Positions 16,296 through 22,792 are shown, numbered from the stretch's first letter. The stretch: 39,639 nt of DNA from Acidobacteriota bacterium (GCA_003231035.1 QIHU01000303.1:1-39639), one strand, 5' to 3'. The notes: generated by a model not told the origin, from the sequence alone. Made by a program: numbers and translations.

Positions 16296-16898
16296 CTAGC
16301 ACTGGGCGATCGGGGCCGCGGAGCGAATCAATCTCTCGAAAGCACGTCGAGTTCGCGGCTTCGTCTCGGGGTCGCGCAAGAGGCGGTCGAAGTGATGGTG
16401 GGCCAATAGGATCGAATACAGCTCGTAGGCGAACTGGTGAGTATCGAGGTTAGCTCGGAAGTGGCCCTCTTCGACGCCGAGCCGGGTCGCGGTGGTCAAC
16501 GCCTCGATCCAGTCGCGTTGCGCGGCCACCAGGGCTTCGCGCAATGGACCGGGGCGATCGTCGAGCTCGTTGGCGGTGGCCAAAAAAATACAACCACCCG
16601 GAAGATAGGGTGCCTGAGTCCAATCCATCCAACGCTCGACGAAGGCTCGAATGCGCGGCTCCCCGCGGGGAGCCGCCAGCGCGGGGGCGATCACATCGTC
16701 GATGAATCGACGCACCGCCGTTCCCAGGACCTCGATCTGGAGATTCTCCTTCGAGGCGAAATGGGCGAAGAGACCGCTCTTGGACATCCCCACCTCTTTG
16801 GCCAGACTACCGATCGACAACGCCTCCAGTCCGTACGTGCTGGCGGCGGCGAGGGCGGTGGAGAGAATCGTCTCTCGGGTTTCGGCTCCTTTGCTCAC
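16296..16898 (-). CDS. TetR/AcrR-family transcriptional regulator
   Basis: 200 residues from a GTG start. The N-terminal helix-turn-helix reads ETILSTALAAAS, then LSIGSLAKEVGMSKSGLFAHFASKENL, a typical TetR DNA-binding domain (residues 7-55). The C-terminal ligand-binding domain has the pattern seen in the TetR_C group of regulators with an LPGGCIF motif. It is expected to be a dimeric repressor. It lies directly upstream of the alpha/beta hydrolase on the same strand. The GTG lies 6 nt after a -10-like TAGTAT, which suggests a leaderless message. Confidence 0.9.
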   Translation of the reverse strand: MSKGAETRETILSTALAAASTYGLEALSIGSLAKEVGMSKSGLFAHFASKENLQIEVLGTAVRRFIDDVIAPALAAPRGEPRIRAFVERWMDWTQAPYLPGGCIFLATANELDDRPGPLREALVAAQRDWIEALTTATRLGVEEGHFRANLDTHQFAYELYSILLAHHHFDRLLRDPETKPRTRRAFERLIRSAAPIAQC

Positions 16899-16904
16899 CG
16901 ATCG

Positions 16905-16935
16905 ATACTAGCACGGTCGTGCGGTTCTGGGTCAA
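16905..16935 (-). promoter_or_regulatory. tetR promoter with operator-like inverted repeat in the spacer
   Basis: On the minus strand TTGACC (16930-16935) and TAGTAT (16905-16910) are 19 bp apart. The spacer contains the inverted repeat GCACG-GT-CGTGC (16911-16922), placed where a bound repressor would block polymerase. This fits TetR autoregulation. The -10 ends six bases before the GTG start. Confidence 0.5.
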
Positions 16936-17051
16936 GAGGGGTACGGCGAGAGTTCGCATTGAGCGAAGACAGGCAAATAGATGTATGATGTGAATCACTG
17001 AACTGAGGCTTGAAAATATCTGCTCCGTCTCGCTGAATGGGGAGAGGCCGA

Positions 17052-17210
17052 ATGCGATTGCCGAGGGTGTTGCACCGAGGTTGGCCATGGATGGTCCTGC
17101 AAGTGGTGGTGGTGGTGACGGGCTACCTGTCGCGACCTGGTTTTGAGCTGATCCTGCGCAATGACAGCCATCTCTACGTCAAGTTGGCGCGGCAGGTGGT
17201 GGTGTCCTAA
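17052..17210 (+). pseudogene. 5' fragment of membrane glycosyltransferase-like gene, broken by the mobile element
   Basis: It starts MRLPRVLHRGWPWMV with GGGGAGAGG upstream. One hydrophobic helix is followed by RNDSHLYVKLARQV, like the first periplasmic loop of GT-C (ArnT/PMT-type) enzymes where an acidic residue precedes a Y..LA helix. Host sequence ends at 17197; the frame then runs into the element's left repeat and stops at TAA (17208-17210). Joining 17197 to 21596 restores the frame (LARQ-VPVGEMLGS) and gives 446 residues in total with the 3' part. A TTGAAA-17-CTGAAT promoter candidate lies at 17010-17038. Confidence 0.85.
17190..17197 (+). repeat. Target site duplication, left copy
   Basis: CGGCAGGT immediately before the left terminal repeat. 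The same eight bases follow the right repeat at 21588-21595. Eight base pairs lie within the range usual for IS1-family insertions (about 8-10). Confidence 0.93.
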
Positions 17211-17223
17211 GAGTGTGTGGGCG
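17198..17223 (+). repeat. Left terminal inverted repeat
   Basis: 26 bp beginning GGTGGTGTCCTAA. It matches the reverse complement of the right end at 25 of 26 positions (mismatch at position 14). It starts with GG and TG groups as IS1-family ends do. It also supplies the TAA that ends the broken host frame. Confidence 0.93.
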
Positions 17224-17265
17224 CCCGATCTAGCCTGACTCGGCTTGAGCGGGCGGTAGTCTTGC

Positions 17266-17298
17266 CGGTATCGGGAGGGGCGCGCCTTCCCGGAACCG
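17266..17298. other. Subterminal hairpin inside the left end of the element
   Basis: CGGT/ACCG outer pairs and an 8-bp inner stem (CGGGAGGG with CCTTCCCG, one G-T pair) enclose GCGCG. Such structures near IS ends can shield the element from outside transcription; that role is inference. Confidence 0.4.
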
Positions 17299-17363
17299 AT
17301 GAAGCGGCCCGGCGCAGCGGTGAGAACGCGACGCCGAGCCTAGCCACTCAGGAGACAAGCCTC

Positions 17364-17609
17364 ATGAGCGACCGCGATAATTGTACCGCCGACCCGGAGC
17401 GCGAGACCGATTTACAGGAGATACACGCCGGCCTGATGTCGGCGGACGAAGCCGACTGGAACCAAGCATTGCGGGCCGTGCTGCTGCGCCTGCTAGCTCA
17501 CAAGCGGATTTGGTTCGCTACCGCTGCGCAGATCGGAGCTACAGCCGACCGGCAAGGCAAGCGCGCAGCGTTGGTGGAGTTGGTGATGGTTCTAGCTTTC
17601 GAGGGCTAG
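17364..17609 (+). CDS. Hypothetical small protein, cargo of the element
   Basis: 81 residues from ATG with AGGAG ten bases upstream; the frame is open back to 17217 but without a ribosome site. I recognise no family. It is acidic at the start (PERETDLQEIHAGLMSADEAD) and then helical (LRAVLLRLLAHKRIW). No signal peptide or membrane helix is seen. A hairpin with a T-rich tail follows directly (17623-17647), which supports its being a real transcription unit. Confidence 0.5.
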   Translation: MSDRDNCTADPERETDLQEIHAGLMSADEADWNQALRAVLLRLLAHKRIWFATAAQIGATADRQGKRAALVELVMVLAFEG

Positions 17610-17622
17610 GAACTGGAGTTGA

Positions 17623-17647
17623 GGGCGGCGCGGGTCGCCCTTTCCTT
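17623..17647 (+). terminator. Terminator-like hairpin after the 81-residue ORF
   Basis: GGGCGGC pairs with GTCGCCC (one G-T pair) around GCGG and is followed by TTTCCTT. Confidence 0.6.
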
Positions 17648-17703
17648 GGCCTAGAGTTGTTACCGATCTACCCGAAGGAGCAGGATTGAAGTAAGATGCT
17701 TGC

Positions 17704-18228
17704 GTGTGGCGCTTTGATTTAAGCCTCAAGATGGGGCCGGAACGACCACTGGTCGCTCAATGGAAGGAGTCAGAGAGAATGGTTCGCAAGCTAGATGACT
17801 TGATCGATGAGTTCGCATCAGATTTTGACGGCAACATGAAGTCAGATGAAGTTGCGAATGACCGGAGCCGGAAGCGAAGAGACGACTTCTGCGATGCATT
17901 CCTTCAGTGGCATCGATCTACCCTGTTGCCTTTGCTTGAGCGCGCAGGGTCAAGGATCGAGGAAAAGTCAGAGTTCCTACAGACGTCTGTAGGCCCTAAT
18001 CCACTTGGGCTTGATGGCACGACTCTTAGGGTCTTCAGACGAAGCGACACAAGCAATCTTTCCGGTTGGTCCATGACCTTCTTGAAGCACTTCGAGTCAC
18101 TGAAGGTAAAGGTTTTAATTGATATGCCCGGAAAAGACACAGAAGACTTTTCCGTTGATGCTTTGACGGAAGAGCGCCTTGACGAGCTGATTGCTGAGTT
18201 CTTGCGGATGATTTCTATTCGCCGCTAG
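17704..18228 (+). CDS. Hypothetical cargo protein, low-GC
   Basis: 174 residues from GTG 17704, or 149 from the ATG at 17779, which has AAGGAG nine bases upstream and may be the better start. I recognise no family. The N-terminal half is charged and helical (RKLDDLIDEFASDFDG, RSRKRRDDFCDAFLQW) and the C-terminal half ends in acidic helices (EERLDELIAEFLRM). It is cytoplasmic by appearance. Three 60-bp stretches I counted had 26, 29 and 30 G/C, far below the GC-rich host genes, which suggests a different origin. Its stop overlaps the transposase stop by 4 bp in convergent orientation. Confidence 0.6.
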   Translation: MWRFDLSLKMGPERPLVAQWKESERMVRKLDDLIDEFASDFDGNMKSDEVANDRSRKRRDDFCDAFLQWHRSTLLPLLERAGSRIEEKSEFLQTSVGPNPLGLDGTTLRVFRRSDTSNLSGWSMTFLKHFESLKVKVLIDMPGKDTEDFSVDALTEERLDELIAEFLRMISIRR

Positions 18229-19190
18229 ATCGATGCCGCTAGCAGATCGCCCATCGACCACGGCGCCCGTGTGACTCCGGCCTTCATCGCCGGGGTCATG
18301 CGGATCGACCGATGCATCTTGCAGAGGTTGTAGCTCGCGAAGTGCAGGGCGAACGCGGCGCGGAGGTTCTCCCACTTCTTGGAGAATGCACAGGTTAGGC
18401 GGGTCATCCGCTTCATGTGGGTGCGGATGGTGAGGTTCGACCGCTCAACGTGGCTAGTGCAGATCCGCGCTTCGTCAGGCGCGCCGTGGATGGCTCGCTT
18501 CTCAATGGCTATTATCGAGGCGGGAGAATACCGCCGCTGATCTTCCTTCGTGGTGGAGCCGTACTGCTTGATGACCTGGCCGTAGTCCACTCGTGTTCCC
18601 AGGTGGTAGCTGATGGCTTCCGGGTAGGAGTCGAGGCCATCGGTGGAGAGTTGGAAGCGGCCGGCCGTGGCCTTGTCCAGTGCCTCGCAAAAGGCGTCAG
18701 CGTGCATCGCGGTACGGGAGCCGAGCCGGTGGGTGAGAATCATCTTGCTCTCGCGGTCAATGGCTGTCCAACACCAAGCATCACCAAGGTGGTGGCTGTC
18801 GATCTTCCTACCGGTCTTGGTCTTCTGCTTCATCCCGACGAAACCCCAAATCTCATCTGCTTGAACATCGTTGACCTCGACGCCCACCACCAGGCGCTCA
18901 AGGAGTTCGCCGCAGCGGTCGCCGACGGTGCGCAGCAGGCGACACACGGTGTCTCTGTGCGTCCCGGTTACGCGCTCGATAGCGCGGATGCTGGAACCCT
19001 CGACTAGGAGGTTGAGAACCAGGATGGCCCGCTCTAGCGGGATGCGGTGGTTGCCCAGCGGGCGGGCCGGCCGGTTGGCGAAGGTCGAGCCGCAAGCCTT
19101 GCACTTGAACCGCTGGTGGCCGTTGCGATCCGCTCCCCACTTGATGGCGTCGCCGGAGCATTTCGGGCAATTGGTGTGTGTCGTTTCCAT
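18225..19190 (-). CDS. IS1-family transposase (single-ORF type)
   Basis: 321 residues. The N-terminal zinc ribbon (C8-C11, C30-C33; FKCKACGSTFANRP) is followed by a helix-turn-helix (SSIRAIERVTGTHRDTVCRLL). A DDE nuclease core follows: D112 in QADEIWGFVG, D184 in STDGLDSYP and E249 in HVERSNLTIR. The block MKRMTRLTCAFSKKWENL and the end MTPAMKAGVTRAPWSM match the single-frame branch of IS1 (ISMhu11-like) rather than classical IS1 with its InsA/InsB frameshift. It appears intact and active-site complete. The ATG lies six bases after its -10, so the message may be leaderless. Confidence 0.92.
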   Translation of the reverse strand: METTHTNCPKCSGDAIKWGADRNGHQRFKCKACGSTFANRPARPLGNHRIPLERAILVLNLLVEGSSIRAIERVTGTHRDTVCRLLRTVGDRCGELLERLVVGVEVNDVQADEIWGFVGMKQKTKTGRKIDSHHLGDAWCWTAIDRESKMILTHRLGSRTAMHADAFCEALDKATAGRFQLSTDGLDSYPEAISYHLGTRVDYGQVIKQYGSTTKEDQRRYSPASIIAIEKRAIHGAPDEARICTSHVERSNLTIRTHMKRMTRLTCAFSKKWENLRAAFALHFASYNLCKMHRSIRMTPAMKAGVTRAPWSMGDLLAASI

Positions 19191-19196
19191 GTCCCT

Positions 19197-19225
19197 ACTG
19201 TACTCCCTTTAGGAGTACAAGTCAA
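19197..19225 (-). promoter_or_regulatory. Transposase promoter with embedded GGAGTAC operator
   Basis: On the minus strand TTGACT (19220-19225), a 17-bp spacer and TACAGT (19197-19202) lie six bases before the transposase ATG. The perfect palindrome GTACTCC-CTTTA-GGAGTAC (19200-19218) fills the spacer and enters the -10, so a protein bound there would repress the transposase. Confidence 0.7.
19200..19218. promoter_or_regulatory. Inverted repeat, probable RHH operator
   Basis: Seven-base arms GTACTCC and GGAGTAC are separated by five bases. A third copy of GGAGTAC lies at 19280-19286 across the -10 of the divergent RHH gene. Ribbon-helix-helix dimers commonly bind short inverted repeats like this; binding here is inferred. 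Confidence 0.6.
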
Positions 19226-19260
19226 GAGATTGAGAAGAGGAATCCTCAGAAATCTTGGTA

Positions 19261-19289
19261 TTGACATGGCGTTACGATGGGAGTACATT
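19261..19289 (+). promoter_or_regulatory. Promoter of the ribbon-helix-helix gene
   Basis: TTGACA, a 17-bp spacer and TACATT form a near-consensus sigma-70 promoter. GGGAGTAC (19279-19286) overlaps the -10, the same arrangement as in the divergent transposase promoter. The ATG follows six bases later. Confidence 0.75.
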
Positions 19290-19295
19290 GGGAGC

Positions 19296-19460
19296 ATGAA
19301 GGAAGCGCGAATACAGGATGAGAGATTGCAGGTCAGATGCACGGCGGAAGAGAAGGCGACACTGCATGCGGCGGCAAAGCTAGAGAACCGAAACCTCTCG
19401 AACTTTGTTCTAACAGCAGCGCTTGAGCGAGCGCGTACGGAACTCAAGAAGGAGAAGTAG
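19296..19460 (+). CDS. Small ribbon-helix-helix (DUF1778/CopG-like) protein
   Basis: 54 residues. A basic strand (RIQDERLQVRCTAEEK) is followed by two helices (ATLHAAAKLENRNLSNFVLTAAL), the layout of DUF1778/TacA-type RHH antitoxins and CopG repressors. No acetyltransferase or other obvious toxin gene adjoins it, so it is more likely a repressor than half of a toxin pair. It is divergent from the transposase, and the two promoters share GGAGTAC motifs. This suggests it controls itself and transposition. The start is the ATG six bases after the -10; no separate Shine-Dalgarno fits. Confidence 0.75.
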   Translation: MKEARIQDERLQVRCTAEEKATLHAAAKLENRNLSNFVLTAALERARTELKKEK

Positions 19461-19495
19461 GGCGGCGCGTAGGGATCGGACCTCGACCGCCCTAC
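19457..19495 (+). terminator. Hairpin at the end of the RHH gene
   Basis: GTAGGGCGG (overlapping the stop) and CCGCCCTAC are perfect 9-bp arms around a 21-nt loop. No T-tract follows, so its termination strength is uncertain. The 19461-19784 stretch has no long gene. It contains this hairpin, the small unit at 19590-19690 and an 8-nt-loop hairpin GCATCG/CGATGC at 19723-19742. Confidence 0.45.
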
Positions 19496-19589
19496 GGCTA
19501 GATATCTGCGACCGTGGCAGATACGGCCGATGCCGCTTCCACCCGATCGCTCTTGGAGCCTCTTGGGCCACCTCGCACCGCCTTTCCAG

Positions 19590-19690
19590 TTGCGGCACAG
19601 CCCTGCGAGCGGATACAATCCACCCGATGAAATCAATGGCAGGGCTGCTGCCTGGTTTCTGAAACGCCACCTCGTAACAGGTGGCGTTTC
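19590..19690 (+). ncRNA. Possible short transcript: promoter, 11-codon ORF, strong hairpin
   Basis: TTGCGG (19590), an 18-bp spacer and TACAAT (19614-19619) are followed seven bases later by the ATG of an 11-residue ORF, MKSMAGLLPGF (19627-19662). Its stop runs into a perfect 12-bp hairpin, GAAACGCCACCT / AGGTGGCGTTTC (19661-19690). The whole unit could give a transcript of about 70 nt. Either a small RNA or a leader peptide is possible, or the hairpin may only separate the two flanking units. Not seen in any family I recognise. Confidence 0.3.
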
Positions 19691-19784
19691 GCGTTAGCGG
19701 GGTCTACTTCGCCCCGACCTCAGCATCGTAAGTGAGCGATGCCGGCCTGTCAAGCGGGCTAAGTCTATGAAAACAATAGGCTTA

Positions 19785-20498
19785 CTAGCGTCTTGTCCCG
19801 GACGAAAAGGATGACTTATCCCGTTCTTCTTCGATATTTACAGATTTTGTCCCGTCTTTTTTGGAGACTGTCCCGCTGTTTGAGTTACCTTGTCCCGTAA
19901 CCGGGCTCAGCCTGTCCCGAAGTGCGGAAATCGAATCTCTTGCCCAAAAAAAGTCGTATACGGCGACACGGCGCTCTTCAAGGCGGTCCTCCTCGCCATG
20001 CAAGCGTTTCAGCTCCGAGAGAATCTCCTCCTCCTCGAAGAAACCCTTCTCTCGAAGTGAAGGCACGAGCCGGTCAGCGTGACCGGCTAGGAACTCTTGC
20101 ATCTCCTTCAGCTCTGCCTTGATGCTCTCGACAAGTGAGCCCAGCTCAGGGTCTGCCGGGTCGATGCCGAGCCTTCGGAGTTTCTCCGCCGCCGGCTCTA
20201 GGCTTCTCTCTGCCTCCTCCAGAGCCCTTCTCTCGTTGGCAAAGATGTTCTTCACGCCCCGTTCTTGAAATTCAGGAACCGGAGGACCCGTGGGCAAGGT
20301 GCCTTTCTTCTTAGCGCGGCGAAACGCTCTTCGAAGGCGCTCATAGTGGCGCTTTGGTGGATCCAGATTCCGCTTTCGAATGAGCCGCCAGACAGCAGCC
20401 TCCTGTTCGAGGCCATCTACCTCAATCAAGCGCCTTATCTGGTAGAGCTCGGCGTGCTTTTCCGACTTGGAGCTCCGATATCTCTCATCGGATGGCAA
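19785..20498 (-). CDS. Charged coiled-coil protein of unknown function, cargo
   Basis: 237 residues from a TTG with GGAGG ten bases upstream. GTG 20525 and a frame opening at 20630 are alternatives, but the latter runs through a terminator-like hairpin. I recognise no family. Residues about 10-65 are basic and helical (KHAELYQIRRLIEVDG, RHYERLRRAFRRAKKKGTLP) and could bind nucleic acid. A long Glu/Arg-rich coiled coil follows (ERRALEEAERSLEPAAEKL, EEEEILSELKRLHGEEDRL). The last 45 residues are polar and low-complexity (NSNSGTVSKKDG). The DNA of this tail holds the phased TGTCCCG repeats, which explains its odd composition. Confidence 0.6.
   Translation of the reverse strand: MPSDERYRSSKSEKHAELYQIRRLIEVDGLEQEAAVWRLIRKRNLDPPKRHYERLRRAFRRAKKKGTLPTGPPVPEFQERGVKNIFANERRALEEAERSLEPAAEKLRRLGIDPADPELGSLVESIKAELKEMQEFLAGHADRLVPSLREKGFFEEEEILSELKRLHGEEDRLEERRVAVYDFFWARDSISALRDRLSPVTGQGNSNSGTVSKKDGTKSVNIEEERDKSSFSSGTRR
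19793..19919. repeat. Iteron-like array: six copies of YTGTCCCG
   Basis: TGTCCCG occurs at 19794, 19848, 19869, 19891 and 19913, with TATCCCG at 19817. The step sizes are 23, 31, 21, 22 and 22 bp, that is two or three helical turns, so all copies face the same side of the DNA. All are on the same strand. They lie in the 3' end of the coiled-coil gene but fall in all three reading frames (encoding SGT, RDK, TGQ and others). The conservation is therefore at DNA level, not protein. This is the form of replication iterons or of a cooperative protein-binding site. Confidence 0.75.
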
Positions 20499-20526
20499 GG
20501 GGTTGCACCTCCACCTGGTGCCCACA

Positions 20527-20592
20527 AAGAAAAGCGGCGCGGCATTCCGGGCTGTGGGAGCCCAGCGTTCGGGGATCAACCTAGCCGCGCCG
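20527..20592 (-). terminator. Terminator for the DUF3800 gene
   Basis: CGGCGCGGC (20535-20543) and GCCGCGCCG (20584-20592) form a 9-bp stem. An inner hairpin GGGCT-GTGGG-AGCCC (20549-20563) branches inside it. Read on the minus strand, the stem is followed by CTTTTCTTT, so it fits an intrinsic terminator about 85 nt after the DUF3800 stop. Confidence 0.65.
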
Positions 20593-20675
20593 AAGATTGA
20601 GGCGATTCTACAGGAGGGGGCGGCGGTCAACGCGGCGGGAGGGCTACTCGGAAGCCGTGGACGGTGGCGGATCTG

Positions 20676-21443
20676 CTAACTGATTTCTGAGTCGAGGTCC
20701 GAATTGATTTTCTCGCCGTACGCTTGAATCTGCGCGAAGTACTCACGAAGAATCCGACTTCTTGGTGTTAGGTGCTGCGCCTTGAACTTGATGCGCTTGC
20801 CCATGATCAGATTGCGAAATTCAGGCCGCGAAGGCTCCTTGCCACTGTCAAGGTGTTCACCCTTGAATCGTCCGTATTCCCACGCGAGTAGATCGGCTGC
20901 CTGAAGGACTGTTGAGTCCTGCTTTCCGACGAATGCGTGGGAGTGGTAGTGATATGCACGGCGCAATGTAGCGTCTCGCCTCACGAGGTGCATCAAAGCG
21001 TCGGCGTCGCCTTGCGGACCTTCGTTTCCCTGCTCAAAGAGATAGGAAACGACATCTGTCCTCTTATCCTTGTCCAGGTGCGCACCGACCGCAGCGAGAC
21101 AGAAGTGGGCACAAAGTGGGTACGCGCGGTTGAATCCGCGCACCTTAGGAAGGTATGGTTCGATCTCGGTGAGGTTGCAGGCGACTGCTACCCCGAACTG
21201 AGCGTACTTTGCAATAATTTCGACAGCTTGATCCTGAAGCCGTTGCGACGCTTCGCGCCCTCTCAGGTGCTTAAACTGTCGATTTCTGTGTACAACCTCC
21301 ACCATGTGGAAGATCCGGCCACAAGTAAGCATCTCTTTCCACTCAGACTGAAAACGCGCAGCCTGACCCTTGGTGAATACGAAGCCAGCCACGCAGAAAG
21401 TGCCGTCTGGCCTCTGCGATTCGTCGAAGTAGGCTTTCAGCAT
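20676..21443 (-). CDS. DUF3800 domain protein, cargo
   Basis: 255 residues from the ATG giving MLKAYFDESQRPDG, which matches where DUF3800 proteins usually begin (YFDES near the N terminus). The frame is open to 21572, inside the right terminal repeat. ATG 21545 with AAGG eight bases upstream is a fair alternative and would add 34 residues. Family features seen are TFCVAGFVF, the W.EML helix and QAADLLAWEYGR near the C terminus. DUF3800 proteins are common in mobile and phage-related DNA, and a nuclease-like (RNase H-type) role has been proposed. The activity is not established. Confidence 0.75.
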   Translation of the reverse strand: MLKAYFDESQRPDGTFCVAGFVFTKGQAARFQSEWKEMLTCGRIFHMVEVVHRNRQFKHLRGREASQRLQDQAVEIIAKYAQFGVAVACNLTEIEPYLPKVRGFNRAYPLCAHFCLAAVGAHLDKDKRTDVVSYLFEQGNEGPQGDADALMHLVRRDATLRRAYHYHSHAFVGKQDSTVLQAADLLAWEYGRFKGEHLDSGKEPSRPEFRNLIMGKRIKFKAQHLTPRSRILREYFAQIQAYGEKINSDLDSEIS

Positions 21444-21561
21444 GCAGGCTAGGCCGCCGTCCCTTGGGAGAAGGTCGTTAAGGTCGAAACCCAAGAAGTC
21501 TAGCGCATCGCTCGTGGCTACACTGGCCCCCCGCCCGCTACTCATCCCCGCCGCCTTCCCC

Positions 21562-21587
21562 CGCCCACACACTGTTAGGACACCACC
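21562..21587 (-). repeat. Right terminal inverted repeat
   Basis: 26 bp ending GGACACCACC. Its reverse complement equals the left end except at position 14 (C instead of G). Confidence 0.93.
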
Positions 21588-21595
21588 CGGCAGGT
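21588..21595 (+). repeat. Target site duplication, right copy
   Basis: CGGCAGGT, identical to 17190-17197, directly after the right terminal repeat. Confidence 0.93.
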
Positions 21596-22790
21596 TCCGG
21601 TGGGTGAGATGCTGGGTAGCATGCGCACCGTGGGGTATCCACTCTTCTTGCGGGCGGTCGAGAGCGCTTGTGGCGAGCTGCTTTGCCTGCCGGCTGTACA
21701 GTTGTTGCTATACGGTTTTTCGGTGGTGCTACTCTGCGCGGCGCTGGAACGGTTTGGCCTCTCCGCCTTGGCAGCGGTCGTGGCTACCACCCCTCTTCTC
21801 TATTCCTCGTTGGTCGTGCACTTGGCGCCTTCGGCCATGACCGAGGTTCCGGCCTCGGCCTTTGGCTTGGTTGCGTTGTCCGCGCTGCTTGGCCTGTCGC
21901 TGGCGCGGGGGCGGGCGGTTGGCCTCTGGATCCTCTTTGGGGCCACCCTCTTGGTGGCCTACCAGATTCGACCGGCGTTCCTATTCCTGGTTCCACTCAG
22001 TCCGCTGGCCGTTCTGGTCTGGAGCCGTTCTCTACGTCGTGCCGGGGTCGTCCTGCTGGTGGCGGTGGTGCCCTTCTTGGCTTTCAGCTTCTTGCGCTGG
22101 GTGGTGGTGGGGCACTTCGGGCTGGTCGGTTTTGCGGGCTACAATCTCTCGGGTATCGCTACGTCCATGGTGGGAGACGAGGTGATCGAAGTTCTGCCCG
22201 CTGAGGATCAAGAGCTAGCCTCCCGTATCCTCGCGCAACGCCAAGCCCGTGGCTTGCCGCCGCTCACCGCCTCCTCTCCGTACGACGACTGGCAGGAGTC
22301 CTTCAACATTAACGCGTGGAAGATCGCCATTCCCCAGGCACGCGGGTTGTGGAGGGAGTTTTACTCCGACCGCCCCCCTGAGATTCCGCGCGATCTGTTT
22401 GTCGATCGGCGGCTCAGTCGATTCTCGATCTCCGTGATCCGCCAGCGACCGCGTTTGTATGCGGTTTGGCTAGCTCGGTCGTGGTTGCGAGCCTTGCGGT
22501 TGACCGCCGCCAAACCTTGGATCTGGCTGCCGGCGTTGCTGTGCCTATTCAGCGCGGCAGTTTGTCGTTGGCGTTGCCAGAAAGGGGGGTGGAGCGGTGC
22601 CGGAGCGGCTCTGAACTTCCTGCTGCTGGCGGTCGCGTTCTATCTCGCCTCCCTCGCCCTCACCCTGCTGGTTGAACCACCGGAGTGGCGCTACCTGGCC
22701 TCGGCCGAACTTCTTCTGCCCGGTGCGATGTTGGCCGCGGCGGTGGAGCTTTGGCGCTCTGGATCGGGGAAGGGAGCGGTCGAGCGGTGA
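21596..22790 (+). pseudogene. 3' fragment of the interrupted membrane glycosyltransferase-like gene
   Basis: The frame continues that of 17052-17197 exactly (codon GT|T, then CCG GTG GGT). It begins VPVGEMLGSMRTVGYPLFL, where R.xGYPLFL resembles the conserved start of the second helix in GT-C type glycosyltransferases. Many hydrophobic segments follow, with a hydrophilic domain at about 22130-22420 and a last stretch EPPEWRYLASAELLLPGAML typical of that class (RYL..). Intact, the protein would have 446 residues. As it stands, the catalytic N-terminal loop is separated from the rest. A GTG at 21600 could start a truncated product. The stop lies 2 bp from the convergent hydrolase stop. Confidence 0.85.
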
Positions 22791-22792
22791 GG

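Larger units (their letters stand above)
17198..21587. mobile_element. IS1-family-type transposon with cargo genes (4,390 bp)
   Basis: Both ends match over 26 bp with one mismatch: GGTGGTGTCCTAA, then G (left) or C (right), then AGTGTGTGGGCG. They are flanked by the perfect 8-bp duplication CGGCAGGT. Inside lie, in order: an 81-residue ORF (+), a 174-residue ORF (+), an IS1-type transposase (-), a ribbon-helix-helix gene (+), a coiled-coil gene (-) and a DUF3800 gene (-). Usual IS1 elements are well under 2 kb, so this is a cargo-carrying form. It has split a membrane protein gene. Repeats and duplication are nearly perfect, so the insertion looks recent. Confidence 0.92.

Noticed and set aside
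19296..19784. Toxin-antitoxin pair for the RHH gene
   Set aside because: No GNAT or other toxin-like ORF follows; only hairpins and an 11-codon ORF are present before the next gene, which is on the other strand.
19793..19919. CRISPR array
   Set aside because: The repeats are only 7-8 bp with 14-24 bp between; there are no long identical repeats and no cas genes.
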